Shown: positions 1-8,292 of the stretch, in pieces | Position numbering within the stretch: position 1 is the stretch's first letter | Layout: each line of letters begins with the position of its first letter | Assembly (NCBI GenBank): GCA_023386455.1 | Contig: JAEWJO010000096.1 | Coordinates: 1 to 50,085 of the forward strand | Direction: 5' to 3' | Length of the DNA: 50,085 nucleotides | Source of the DNA: Pseudomonadota bacterium | GTDB taxonomy: Bacteria > Myxococcota_A > Polyangia > Haliangiales > Haliangiaceae | Made by a program: the position numbers and the translations under genes | Notes under the pieces: model-generated | Database searches by the model: none | What the model was told of the DNA's origin: nothing | The model's input: only the letters and a program-made list of their open reading frames with translations

Positions 1-1204
1 CGGCAGCAGCGGTCGCGGCAGCGGCGATCGATTGCGCGGACTCGCGCACCACCTGCGAGGACGCCGCGAGATCGGTGACCGAGATCGGGCGCTGCGGCGG
101 ATCGGGCTGATCGGCGTCGTAGCTGACCGAGATGACCGGCATGCTCGGGTCGTCGAGGTCCATCTCGCCGCGCGGGACGCCGAGGCTCTCGCTCGGCGCC
201 CGCCCGACGAGATCGTCGAGGACGGCGGTGCCCGCCTGATCGCCGGCAGCCGCCTTCTTGCGCCGCTCGTTGACGGCCTCGCGCAGGTCGGCGACGACGT
301 CGGCGACGTGCTTGTTCGTCATGCGGTGGCGCTGCTCGAACAGCCACTCGGCGAGGCCGTCGCGGAACGCGGCCGCGCTCGCCCACCGCTCGTCGACCGA
401 CTTCTTCAGCGCCTTGCGGACGATCTGGTTCAGGCCCGGCTCGATGTCGCCGCCGTACTTGTCGAGGCGACCGAGCTTGGCGTCGCGCACCATCAGCAGG
501 ACGTCGAGCTCGTTCGCCGCGGCGAACAGCCGGCGACCGGTGAGCAGCTCGGCGAGCACGACGCCGACCGAGAACACGTCACTGCGGCCATCGAGCGGGA
601 GCTCGATCACCTGCTCGGGTGACATGTATCCGTACTTGCCCTTCAGCGTTCCGGTCTTCGACTTGTGCGCACGGTCCGGATCGATCGCACGCGCGATGCC
701 GAAGTCGACGAGCTTGACGTCACCGCGCACGCTGAGCAGGACGTTCGATGGCGAGATGTCGCGGTGGACGATGCCGAGCGAAGAGCCGCTCTCGTCGCGC
801 AAGCTGTGCGCGTAGTCGAGCGCGTCGAGCACCTCGTGGCAGATCCACGCCGCGAGGTGGGCGTCGACACGGCGCCGGCGCGTCGCGAACTCCCGGAGCA
901 GCGCGAGCACGTCGATGCCGTCGACGTACTCCATGGCGATGAACAGCGAGTTGTCGACCTTACCGAGCTCGAACGTCTGGGCGATCTTGGGATGGACGAG
1001 CCGCGCGGTGAGCTTGGCTTCGTCGATGAACATCGCCTTGTAGGTCTCGTCCACGCTCAGGTGCGGGAGGAGCCGCTTGATCACGACCTTCTTCTGAAAG
1101 CCGTGTTCGCCAGGTGACGTTGCGATGAACAGCTCCGCCATCCCGCCCATCGCGAGGCGCTCGACGAGCTGGTACCGGCCGAAGCCGATCGGGAAGTCTC
1201 CCAC
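1..1204 (-). CDS. Ser/Thr protein kinase, C-terminus cut by window edge
   Basis: Hanks-type kinase that would phosphorylate protein Ser/Thr residues. Reading from a GTG at 1204, the first residues are GDFPIGFGRYQLVERLAMGG, so the kinase fold starts almost at once with a Gly-rich loop. The catalytic loop HRDISPSN lies near residue 146, followed by VKLVDFGIAR (DFG) and an activation segment ending GYMSPEQV. An in-frame TAG just upstream rules out a longer start. After the kinase domain an Ala/Asp-rich linker begins and the frame runs off base 1, so any membrane segment or sensor domain is unseen. The stop of the STAS gene lies 31 bp upstream on the same strand and a PP2C phosphatase is divergent, which suggests a local phospho-signalling unit (inference). 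Confidence 0.9.
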   Translation of the reverse strand, partial: MGDFPIGFGRYQLVERLAMGGMAELFIATSPGEHGFQKKVVIKRLLPHLSVDETYKAMFIDEAKLTARLVHPKIAQTFELGKVDNSLFIAMEYVDGIDVLALLREFATRRRRVDAHLAAWICHEVLDALDYAHSLRDESGSSLGIVHRDISPSNVLLSVRGDVKLVDFGIARAIDPDRAHKSKTGTLKGKYGYMSPEQVIELPLDGRSDVFSVGVVLAELLTGRRLFAAANELDVLLMVRDAKLGRLDKYGGDIEPGLNQIVRKALKKSVDERWASAAAFRDGLAEWLFEQRHRMTNKHVADVVADLREAVNERRKKAAAGDQAGTAVLDDLVGRAPSESLGVPRGEMDLDDPSMPVISVSYDADQPDPPQRPISVTDLAASSQVVRESAQSIAAAATAAA

Positions 1205-1235
1205 CGGATCAAAAGCCTATCACGATCGGGCTAAG

Positions 1236-2075
1236 TCAGCTCCGCCGCATCAATAAGTGGCCGGCGCGCTCGAGCGCATGCGCGACCGCGGAGTCGAACC
1301 GATCGAAGTGCTGGAACGACATGTTGACCTCACCGGTCAGCTTGCCGGCGAGCTCGCGCAGCGGGCGCCGCGCGTTCGAGAGCAGGATCTGCAGCGCGCT
1401 GCCCTCGGCCTGTTCCAGGAACCCCCGGTAGCCGCGCTCGAAGCTCTTCTCACCGACCGCCGAGAGGCCCGCGCAGTCGATCACGAGGCATGGTGCACCG
1501 GTACCCACCGCCAGCATCCATGCGCGCGACAGGAGACCATCGAGTACCGATGGTGACGGTGAGCCGACGAGTAGGACAGCCGGCACCTTCGGCAGGATCT
1601 CGACGACAGGTGTTCCTGCCTCGAGCTGCTCGCTCATCTGTTCGCGCAACGATTGCAGGCCGGACGCGGCGAAGCCGTCGAGCGCGACGACCGTCAGCCA
1701 CTCGAACAGCCGCGTCAGCTGCGGTGCATCCTGCTCGGCGGTGAGGCCGGCAACGACCTCCCGCAGCTCGAGCAGGATCGCCGCGACGTCGTAGCCGGTC
1801 GCACCTTCGCTCGCGAACTGCGCGCCCATGAACGCACAGATGCGCTCGAGCTCGCGCGTCGCATCGGAGCCAGGCTGCAGTGCGTCGGCGCCGCCGTGGG
1901 CGGCCTCGGTGAGCGCCTCGAGCAAGCTCGCGACCTGCGCGGTGTGGGTCGCTGCCTTGGTCGAGCGACGGAACCGGAGCGCGGAGCGCTCGTAGCGGAC
2001 GATCCACGCCGCGAGGATCTCGCCGGAACGGTCGCGCAGCACCGCTGCAAGCTGAGGCCCTTCACTCACGATCAC
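1236..2075 (-). CDS. STAS-domain protein with helical N-terminal domain (RsbR-like)
   Basis: About 279 residues. The first ~140 are helical and begin with a segment containing LAAWIVRYERSALRFRR, like the N-terminal sensor half of RsbR/RsbRD-type stressosome proteins. The second half, from VVEILPKVPAVLLVG through CLVIDCAGLSAVGEKSFERG, has the strand-helix order of a STAS domain. STAS proteins usually act in partner switching and are controlled by Ser/Thr phosphorylation; here a kinase follows 31 bp downstream and a PP2C phosphatase is divergent. The start is a GTG at 2075, with another GTG two codons in. The domain call is from fold pattern and context, and which residue is phosphorylated is not clear. 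Confidence 0.65.
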   Translation of the reverse strand: MIVSEGPQLAAVLRDRSGEILAAWIVRYERSALRFRRSTKAATHTAQVASLLEALTEAAHGGADALQPGSDATRELERICAFMGAQFASEGATGYDVAAILLELREVVAGLTAEQDAPQLTRLFEWLTVVALDGFAASGLQSLREQMSEQLEAGTPVVEILPKVPAVLLVGSPSPSVLDGLLSRAWMLAVGTGAPCLVIDCAGLSAVGEKSFERGYRGFLEQAEGSALQILLSNARRPLRELAGKLTGEVNMSFQHFDRFDSAVAHALERAGHLLMRRS

Positions 2076-2104
2076 CAGCGTAGCAAGCCGCCAGAAGCCT
2101 TGCC

Positions 2105-2905
<801 letters not shown>

Positions 2906-2932
2906 CCGCGCTCGCGGTGGTACGTCGATCGC

Positions 2933-4744
2933 GTGACCCGGCCCGAAACAGGAGAGGCCAGCACTCGCTCCTGGCCTCGGGGGCGACTCCTCGCGACCGC
3001 GACGGTCGTCGTCGCTGGAGCGCTCGCGTGGTGGCTCGCCGGCCATCCCGGCGTCGGCGGTGATCGCCAGGTCGCGAGCGCCCCGCTTCGCCGTGGTGGG
3101 CCCGCGACGCCGCAGGCGCAGACCGTCACGATCCGCGGCACGGTGATCGATCAGGCGACGCGCGCATCGGTCGGCAAGGCCGTCGTCGTGCTGCGCGGTG
3201 ACGGCAGCGACACGACGGCGACCGCCGATGCATCCGGACGCTTCGAGGCGAAGGTGCCGCGCGGTCGCTACCGCGTGTTCGTGCGCGACGACCAGTTCAT
3301 CTCCATCGGCCTGCAGGGCCGGCAGCGCCTCGACGGCGGACCGCGTCCGGAGCTCGCCGGTGCTCCCGACGAGAGCCTGATGACGACGCTCGACGTGGCG
3401 ACCGATCTGTCGGACCTCGACGTCCACGTCACGAAGGCCGGCATCGTCACGGGCGTGCTCGCCGACGAGCGCGAGCGGCCGGTGCCGGGAGTCACGATCC
3501 GCGCAGGCGTCGGCATCTTCGAGGCGCTGCGCCCGGTGCTCGGCACCGACACCGCGATCACCGACGATCGCGGCCGCTTCACGCTGCGCGTACCGCCCGG
3601 CGAGTACGAGCTCGACATCCGCCATCCGAGGTACGCCGGCATCGTCGGTGAGACGCGGCTGTCGGTCGACCCCGGTCAGAACGACGAGCTGGCGCTCGAG
3701 CTGCGCGCCGGCTGTATCGTCGAGGGCAAGGTCGTGCTCGCCGACGGCAAGACGCCGGCACCCGACGGTGCGATCGAGCGCGACGAGCTCGCGCGCCGCA
3801 GCGGATTTGGCCCGTCGGGCCGGGTCGCGCCGGGCGGCACATTCCACTGGTCGACGACCGAGACCGACACGATCACGCTGCGCGCGTGGCCGTGGCGCTC
3901 GCCGCCGTCGAGCTCGCAGGTGTTCGATTGCCGCGACGGCAAGCGCTACGAGGGCGTCGTCCTCCGGCTCGACGAAGGCAAGCCCGACATCGACGGCTCG
4001 ATCGTCGACACGCGCGGCAATCGCGTGCCGTTCGCGTATCTCGACGTCATGCCGATCGATCCGGGGCTGTCCGGCCAGCAGGAGCGCGCCGACGCCGGAG
4101 GCCGCTGGCACGTCTACAACATGTTCGACGGCAACTACCGGATCCGCGCGAGCTCGCCGGGTCGCGGCGTCGTCACGACGAACATCATGGCGCCGAAGCA
4201 CGAGCTCGTCCTCAAGCTCGACGGCACCGGTCGCGTCGCCGGGTCGACCGCCGACCTCACGAACGGCAGCCTCGAGGTGTCGCTCCTGCGCTGCGGCTCC
4301 GAGGACGATCCGCTGTCGATCGCACCGGAGCCGCGCATCGTGCCGGTCACCGGTGGTCACTTCACGATCGAGGACGTGCCCGCGTGCACGCTGACGTTCG
4401 TCGCGCGCTGGCGTGACAAGACGTTCCAGCAGACGGTCACCGTCGATCCGGGCCGCACCGCGTACGTCTCGCTCGAGCTCGGCACCGGCCGCGAGAAGAC
4501 CGTCACCGGCACCGTTCGCGATCGCGACGACAAGCCGGTCTCGGGCGCGCGCGTCACCGCGGTGCTCGACAAGCAGGAGGTGTCGACCGCGCGCACCGAC
4601 TCCGACGGCCGCTACACGATCACGGCGCGCTCGGGCTCGCAGCTCGTCGCGGCGAGCGGCTATCACGTCGGCCGCGCGACCGTCGGTCACGCCGATGTCG
4701 CGAGCGAGCTGGTCGACCTCGTCCTGAACGATATCGATCAGTAG
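2933..4744 (+). CDS. Membrane-anchored protein with repeated carboxypeptidase-regulatory-like domains
   Basis: 603 residues from a GTG start. A single hydrophobic stretch near residues 20-42 (ATATVVVAGALAWWLAG) should act as an uncleaved anchor or signal. The rest is extracytoplasmic, with at least three beta-sandwich repeats of the carboxypeptidase-regulatory type: IRGTVIDQATRASVGKAVV..DASGRFEAKVPRG, VTGVLADERERPVPGVTIRA..DDRGRFTLRVPPG and VTGTVRDRDDKPVSGARVTA..DSDGRYTITA. No catalytic residues are seen. Such domains act as binding or spacer modules in surface proteins. It starts 27 bp after the phosphatase gene, and its last 7 bp overlap the convergent gene. The specific function is unknown. 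Confidence 0.8.
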   Translation: MTRPETGEASTRSWPRGRLLATATVVVAGALAWWLAGHPGVGGDRQVASAPLRRGGPATPQAQTVTIRGTVIDQATRASVGKAVVVLRGDGSDTTATADASGRFEAKVPRGRYRVFVRDDQFISIGLQGRQRLDGGPRPELAGAPDESLMTTLDVATDLSDLDVHVTKAGIVTGVLADERERPVPGVTIRAGVGIFEALRPVLGTDTAITDDRGRFTLRVPPGEYELDIRHPRYAGIVGETRLSVDPGQNDELALELRAGCIVEGKVVLADGKTPAPDGAIERDELARRSGFGPSGRVAPGGTFHWSTTETDTITLRAWPWRSPPSSSQVFDCRDGKRYEGVVLRLDEGKPDIDGSIVDTRGNRVPFAYLDVMPIDPGLSGQQERADAGGRWHVYNMFDGNYRIRASSPGRGVVTTNIMAPKHELVLKLDGTGRVAGSTADLTNGSLEVSLLRCGSEDDPLSIAPEPRIVPVTGGHFTIEDVPACTLTFVARWRDKTFQQTVTVDPGRTAYVSLELGTGREKTVTGTVRDRDDKPVSGARVTAVLDKQEVSTARTDSDGRYTITARSGSQLVAASGYHVGRATVGHADVASELVDLVLNDIDQ

Positions 4745-5358
4745 TACGACAGGCCGGTCGAGAACATCAGCTGCGCCTTCGGGCCATCGCCGGTGATCGA
4801 CGCGAGCACCGTCGACTCGAAGCCGAGCACCAGGTAGCCCCAGCGCGCGATATCGAGACCGCCGCCGCCGAGCGCGCCGAAGCCGCCATGCGGCGTCCCG
4901 GCCATGCCGCCGCCGGAGTTCGCGGTGAACACGTCGAGGCCACCGGCGAGCCGGAACCACAGCGAGCCCGACACGTAGCGCTGCACGCCGGCGAACAGAC
5001 CGATGTTCGAGTCGGTGAACGTCTGCGTCATGTTCTTGTGGAGACCGCCGCTACCGACGAGCTCGAACGTGATGATGCTCTTGCGCGTCGCGACGTGGCC
5101 GAGCCGCAGCGACAGCGCCGGGCCGCGACCGACGCCGATGTCGCCGCCGATCAGGATGCCGAAGCCGAGCGAGCCGGCGACGACGAAGCCCTCGCGCGGC
5201 GCGTTCGACTCGAGGTTCGCCTCGCGCGCCTCGTCGTCGGCGATCTCGTCGGGCGGCCCCGGCGGTGGCGCAGGCGGGATCGGCTTCTTCCTGGCGACCT
5301 CTGCCGCGGCGACCCCGGCAAGCATCGCGAGCACGGCGGCTGCGACGGGCGCGCGCAT
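4738..5358 (-). CDS. Secreted/outer-membrane beta-barrel-like protein
   Basis: 206 residues. It has a clear signal peptide (MRAPVAAAVLAMLAGVAAA) followed by a Lys/Pro-rich stretch and then amphipathic strands with many Gly and aromatic residues (GFVVAGSLGFGILIGG, LWFRLAGGLDVF), ending in LMFSTGLSYY. A terminal aromatic residue is typical of outer-membrane barrels. The ATG at 5358 shares its A with the TGA of the upstream ferredoxin gene (TGATG), so the two are probably translationally coupled. No family was recognised; an outer-membrane location is inferred from the sequence pattern. Confidence 0.7.
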   Translation of the reverse strand: MRAPVAAAVLAMLAGVAAAEVARKKPIPPAPPPGPPDEIADDEAREANLESNAPREGFVVAGSLGFGILIGGDIGVGRGPALSLRLGHVATRKSIITFELVGSGGLHKNMTQTFTDSNIGLFAGVQRYVSGSLWFRLAGGLDVFTANSGGGMAGTPHGGFGALGGGGLDIARWGYLVLGFESTVLASITGDGPKAQLMFSTGLSYY

Positions 5359-5729
5359 CACGTCGGCTTGCTCGCGTCGAGCCGGGGAAACGTGCGCGTC
5401 TCGCCGAGGTGCGGCTGGTCGGGCAGTAGCAGGCGATCGACGACCTCGCCGCCGACGAGGTGCCTGTCGACGAGCTCGCCGATATCGTCGACGGTGACGT
5501 GGCCGTACCAGACCTGCTCGGGATAGACGACGACGGTGACGCCGTGCTCGCACTGGTCGAGGCAACCGGCGTTGTTCGCGCGGACGAGCTTCTTGATGCC
5601 GCGCGCCGAGAGCTCCTTCTTCAGGGCATCGCGGACCTCGACGCCACCCTTGGCCTTGCAGCAGCCCTTCGGATTGTCGGCGGACCGTTCGTTGATGCAG
5701 ACGAACACGTGACGCTGAAAGCTCGGCAT
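5358..5729 (-). CDS. Thioredoxin-fold [2Fe-2S] ferredoxin
   Basis: About 123 residues from the ATG at 5729 (MPSFQRHVFVC); an in-frame start 7 codons upstream adds nothing conserved. The four cluster ligands fit the thioredoxin-like [2Fe-2S] ferredoxin pattern: C11 and C23 (VCINERSADNPKGC, 11 residues between them), then C-x3-C in NNAGCLDQCEHG. The VVVYPEQVWYGHVT segment is typical of the (2Fe-2S) ferredoxin family related to the NuoE fold. Its role would be one-electron transfer in the cytoplasm; its partner is not visible here. The coupled downstream gene encodes a secreted protein, so the pairing does not reveal a pathway. Confidence 0.88.
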   Translation of the reverse strand: MPSFQRHVFVCINERSADNPKGCCKAKGGVEVRDALKKELSARGIKKLVRANNAGCLDQCEHGVTVVVYPEQVWYGHVTVDDIGELVDRHLVGGEVVDRLLLPDQPHLGETRTFPRLDASKPT

Positions 5730-5798
5730 CTCCGGACGCCAGGCTACCACGCCTACCCTTGCCTACCCGACCGGCACGCTATCCTCGACGGACGGGTC

Positions 5799-6986
5799 AT
5801 GCGAGCGCGGACGCAGATCGTCGGAACGATGCTCGGCAAGTACCGCATCCTCTCCGAGCTATCCGCCGGCGGTCAGGGCGAGGTCTATCGCGCACGGCAC
5901 GAGCTGCTCGACAAGCCCGCCGCCGTGAAGGTCCTGCGCGCCGGTCTCTCGGAGAACGCCGACCTCGTCGCGCGCTTCGTCAACGAGGCGAAGGCCGCGA
6001 GCGCGGTCCAGCACCCGGGCATCATCGAGATCTTCGATTTCGGCACGACCGACGACGGCCGCGCGTACCTCGCGATGGAGCTCCTCGAGGGCGAGCCGCT
6101 GTCGAGGCGTCTGCGCCGCGAGGTCCGGCTCGGCGATCGGCAGGCCGCGGAGCTCGCGCGCGGCATCGCGAGCGCGCTCGGTGCCGCGCATGCAAAGGGC
6201 ATCTTCCATCGCGACCTCAAGCCCGACAACGTGTTCCTCGTCGCGGATCCCGACACGCCGTCGCGCGAGCGGCCGAAGCTGCTCGACTTCGGCATCGCGA
6301 AGCTCGTCGATCGAAGCACGGGCCAGACGCGCACCGGCGCGCTGATCGGGACGCCGCTCTACATGGCGCCGGAGCAGGCGCGCGCGGCCGGCGCGATCGA
6401 TCACCGCGCGGATCTCTACTCGCTCGGCTGCATCCTCTACGAGCTCGTCGTCGGCGAGCCGCCGTTCGTCGGCAGCGGCGCGGGCGAGATCATCACGATG
6501 CAGATGTTCGAGGCGCCGGCGCCGCCGTCGAGCCGCGTGACGATCGCACCCGGTCTCGAGCGCGTGATCCTGAGGCTGCTCGCGAAGGAGCCGGGCGAGC
6601 GATATGGCAGCGCGGCGGATGTGATCGGCGCGCTCGACAGTGCGTTCGATGGGAAGAGTCACGCTCGCAGGCCACCCGATACGAGCGCGCCACGGCGCAA
6701 CCTGCTGCCGATCATCGCCGCGATCGTGACGCTCGGCATCGCGGGCGTCGTCTTCGCCATCGTCACGCAGACCTCCGAAACACCTGCACCTGCACCTGCA
6801 CGTGCACCTGCACCTCCGGCGACGCCAACGCCGACGCCGACGCCGAAGCCGCGCGATCCGCCGATCCAGCAGGCGTCGCCTACGCCTACGCCTACGCCTA
6901 CGCCTCGGAAGCCGAGGCAGCGGGATGGATCACAGTCTTCGCATCCGGTGACCAAACGTGGGTCGCCGATCGAGCTGACACCGTAA
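5799..6986 (+). CDS. Membrane Ser/Thr protein kinase with Pro-rich C-terminal tail
   Basis: 395 residues from the ATG at 5799; an ATG at 5829 (MLGKYRIL) is an alternative. The kinase domain spans about residues 11-290, with SAGGQGEVYRARH (Gly loop), AAVKVL (ATP-binding Lys), HRDLKPDN near residue 136, LLDFGIAKL near 162 and YMAPEQARAAG. A single membrane helix follows at ~302-324 (IIAAIVTLGIAGVVFAIV), then a periplasmic tail of Ala-Pro and Pro-Thr repeats coded by hexanucleotide tandem repeats. The kinase is therefore cytoplasmic with a wall-spanning or sensing tail. The next gene starts 10 bp downstream, and the following three genes look co-transcribed. Confidence 0.92.
   Translation: MRARTQIVGTMLGKYRILSELSAGGQGEVYRARHELLDKPAAVKVLRAGLSENADLVARFVNEAKAASAVQHPGIIEIFDFGTTDDGRAYLAMELLEGEPLSRRLRREVRLGDRQAAELARGIASALGAAHAKGIFHRDLKPDNVFLVADPDTPSRERPKLLDFGIAKLVDRSTGQTRTGALIGTPLYMAPEQARAAGAIDHRADLYSLGCILYELVVGEPPFVGSGAGEIITMQMFEAPAPPSSRVTIAPGLERVILRLLAKEPGERYGSAADVIGALDSAFDGKSHARRPPDTSAPRRNLLPIIAAIVTLGIAGVVFAIVTQTSETPAPAPARAPAPPATPTPTPTPKPRDPPIQQASPTPTPTPTPRKPRQRDGSQSSHPVTKRGSPIELTP
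6781..6904 (+). repeat. Hexanucleotide tandem repeats coding Pro-rich kinase tail
   Basis: Three in-frame six-base arrays sit in the periplasmic tail of the kinase: CACCTG units at about 6781-6815 (Ala-Pro), GACGCC units at about 6829-6846 (Pro-Thr) and GCCTAC units at about 6877-6904 (Pro-Thr). Six-base units keep the frame, so slippage would change tail length without breaking the gene. Confidence 0.85.
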
Positions 6987-6996
6987 GATAGACGCC

Positions 6997-8292
6997 ATGC
7001 TTCGCGCGTCGGTCATCGCCGGCATCGTGCTCGCGGCCTCCGCCGCGGGTGCGCAGCCCGCCGCGCCCCCGCTCGCGCAGATCCGCGACGACAAGCAGCT
7101 CGCGCAGGCGCTCGCGACGATCACGCAGGATCCGGCGGTCAAGGTCACCGACGACAAGGCGCGCCCGCTCGCCGCCGCGCTGATGACCGAGGGCGTGCGC
7201 CAGCTCCAGGCGCAGGCCTACGACCAGGCGCTCGCGAACTTCCTCGAGGCGTACAACAAGCTGCCGAGCCCGAAGATCCTGCTCAACATCGCGTCGACGC
7301 TGCGCGACATGGGTCGCACCGCCGAGGCGGCGAACACGTACCAGCGCTACCTCGCCGATCCGATGACCGGTCCCGAGCGCGTCGCCGAGGTGACGTCGAT
7401 CATGGCGCAGCTCGACGCCGAGCTGACCGTGCTCACCGTGCGCGTCACGCCGCGCGGCTCCGACGTCTCGATCGACGGCGGTCCGTTCATCACCGTCGGC
7501 GGCGCGCTCGTCACGCGCGTGCGTCCGGGCATCCACCTCGTGCGCGTGAAGAGCGGGCTCGCGACCGGCGAGCTGACGGTCAACGGCTTCGACGGCGAGG
7601 CAAAGGACGTCGCCGTCACCGCGATCGCGACGGTGAGCCAGGGCAACGGCGCCACACCGGCGCCGCCGGCGCCGCCGGAGCCCGCCGCGCCTCCGCCCGA
7701 CAAGGTCGACGGCTGGATGGTCGTCGGCACGCAGTTCGGCACCGCCGATCCGACGACCAACCAGCGCACCGTCCGCGCGGGCTTCACCGGATCCGAGGTC
7801 GCGGCGATCGTCCCGACCTACAGCGTCAACGACGAGGGCGAGGTCACCGTCGAGGCGCCGGCCGGCCGCAAGATCGGCTCGGGCGTCGTCGGCACGCTGC
7901 GCGTCGACGGCAAGGGTCGCGGCGTCGCCGGCATGCTCGGCTTCGCGATCTCGCCGAGCGATCGCCTGGAGATCGAGCTCGCCGGCATGAAGTCGAACGT
8001 GTGGGGTGCCTATGCCGGCGTGCGCATCCGCTTCCTCACCGGCTGGGTCCGGCCGTACGCGGCGGGCGGCCTGCCGATGTTCTTCTTCGAGAACGAGACC
8101 GACATGCAGAACGCCGTCGCGGTCGGCGTGCGCGGCGCGGGCGGAATCGAGCTGCGCATCAACGGCCACGTCAGCCTGCAGGGCGACCTCGGCCTCGAGC
8201 ACTTCTTCAACATCGACGACAAGCTGATCGACGGCAAGCGTCCGGAGGCGACCGTGTTCGTCCCGACGGTCGGCGTCATCGGGCGGCTGTGA
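6997..8292 (+). CDS. TPR + PEGA-like domain outer-membrane protein
   Basis: 431 residues with a signal peptide (MLRASVIAGIVLAASAAGA). A TPR-like helical pair lies at ~65-115 (GVRQLQAQAYDQALANFLEAY, then LLNIASTLRDMGRTAEAANTYQRYL). A small beta domain follows at ~145-200 (VRVTPRGSDVSIDGGPF..RPGIHLVRV), similar to PEGA domains. A Pro/Ala linker leads into ~200 residues of alternating strands that look like an outer-membrane barrel and end VGVIGRL. This TPR-PEGA-barrel order is common in myxobacterial envelope proteins. It lies between a kinase gene (10 bp) and an ASH-repeat surface protein (TGATG overlap), which suggests an envelope assembly or signalling role. The exact function is unknown. 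Confidence 0.75.
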   Translation: MLRASVIAGIVLAASAAGAQPAAPPLAQIRDDKQLAQALATITQDPAVKVTDDKARPLAAALMTEGVRQLQAQAYDQALANFLEAYNKLPSPKILLNIASTLRDMGRTAEAANTYQRYLADPMTGPERVAEVTSIMAQLDAELTVLTVRVTPRGSDVSIDGGPFITVGGALVTRVRPGIHLVRVKSGLATGELTVNGFDGEAKDVAVTAIATVSQGNGATPAPPAPPEPAAPPPDKVDGWMVVGTQFGTADPTTNQRTVRAGFTGSEVAAIVPTYSVNDEGEVTVEAPAGRKIGSGVVGTLRVDGKGRGVAGMLGFAISPSDRLEIELAGMKSNVWGAYAGVRIRFLTGWVRPYAAGGLPMFFFENETDMQNAVAVGVRGAGGIELRINGHVSLQGDLGLEHFFNIDDKLIDGKRPEATVFVPTVGVIGRL

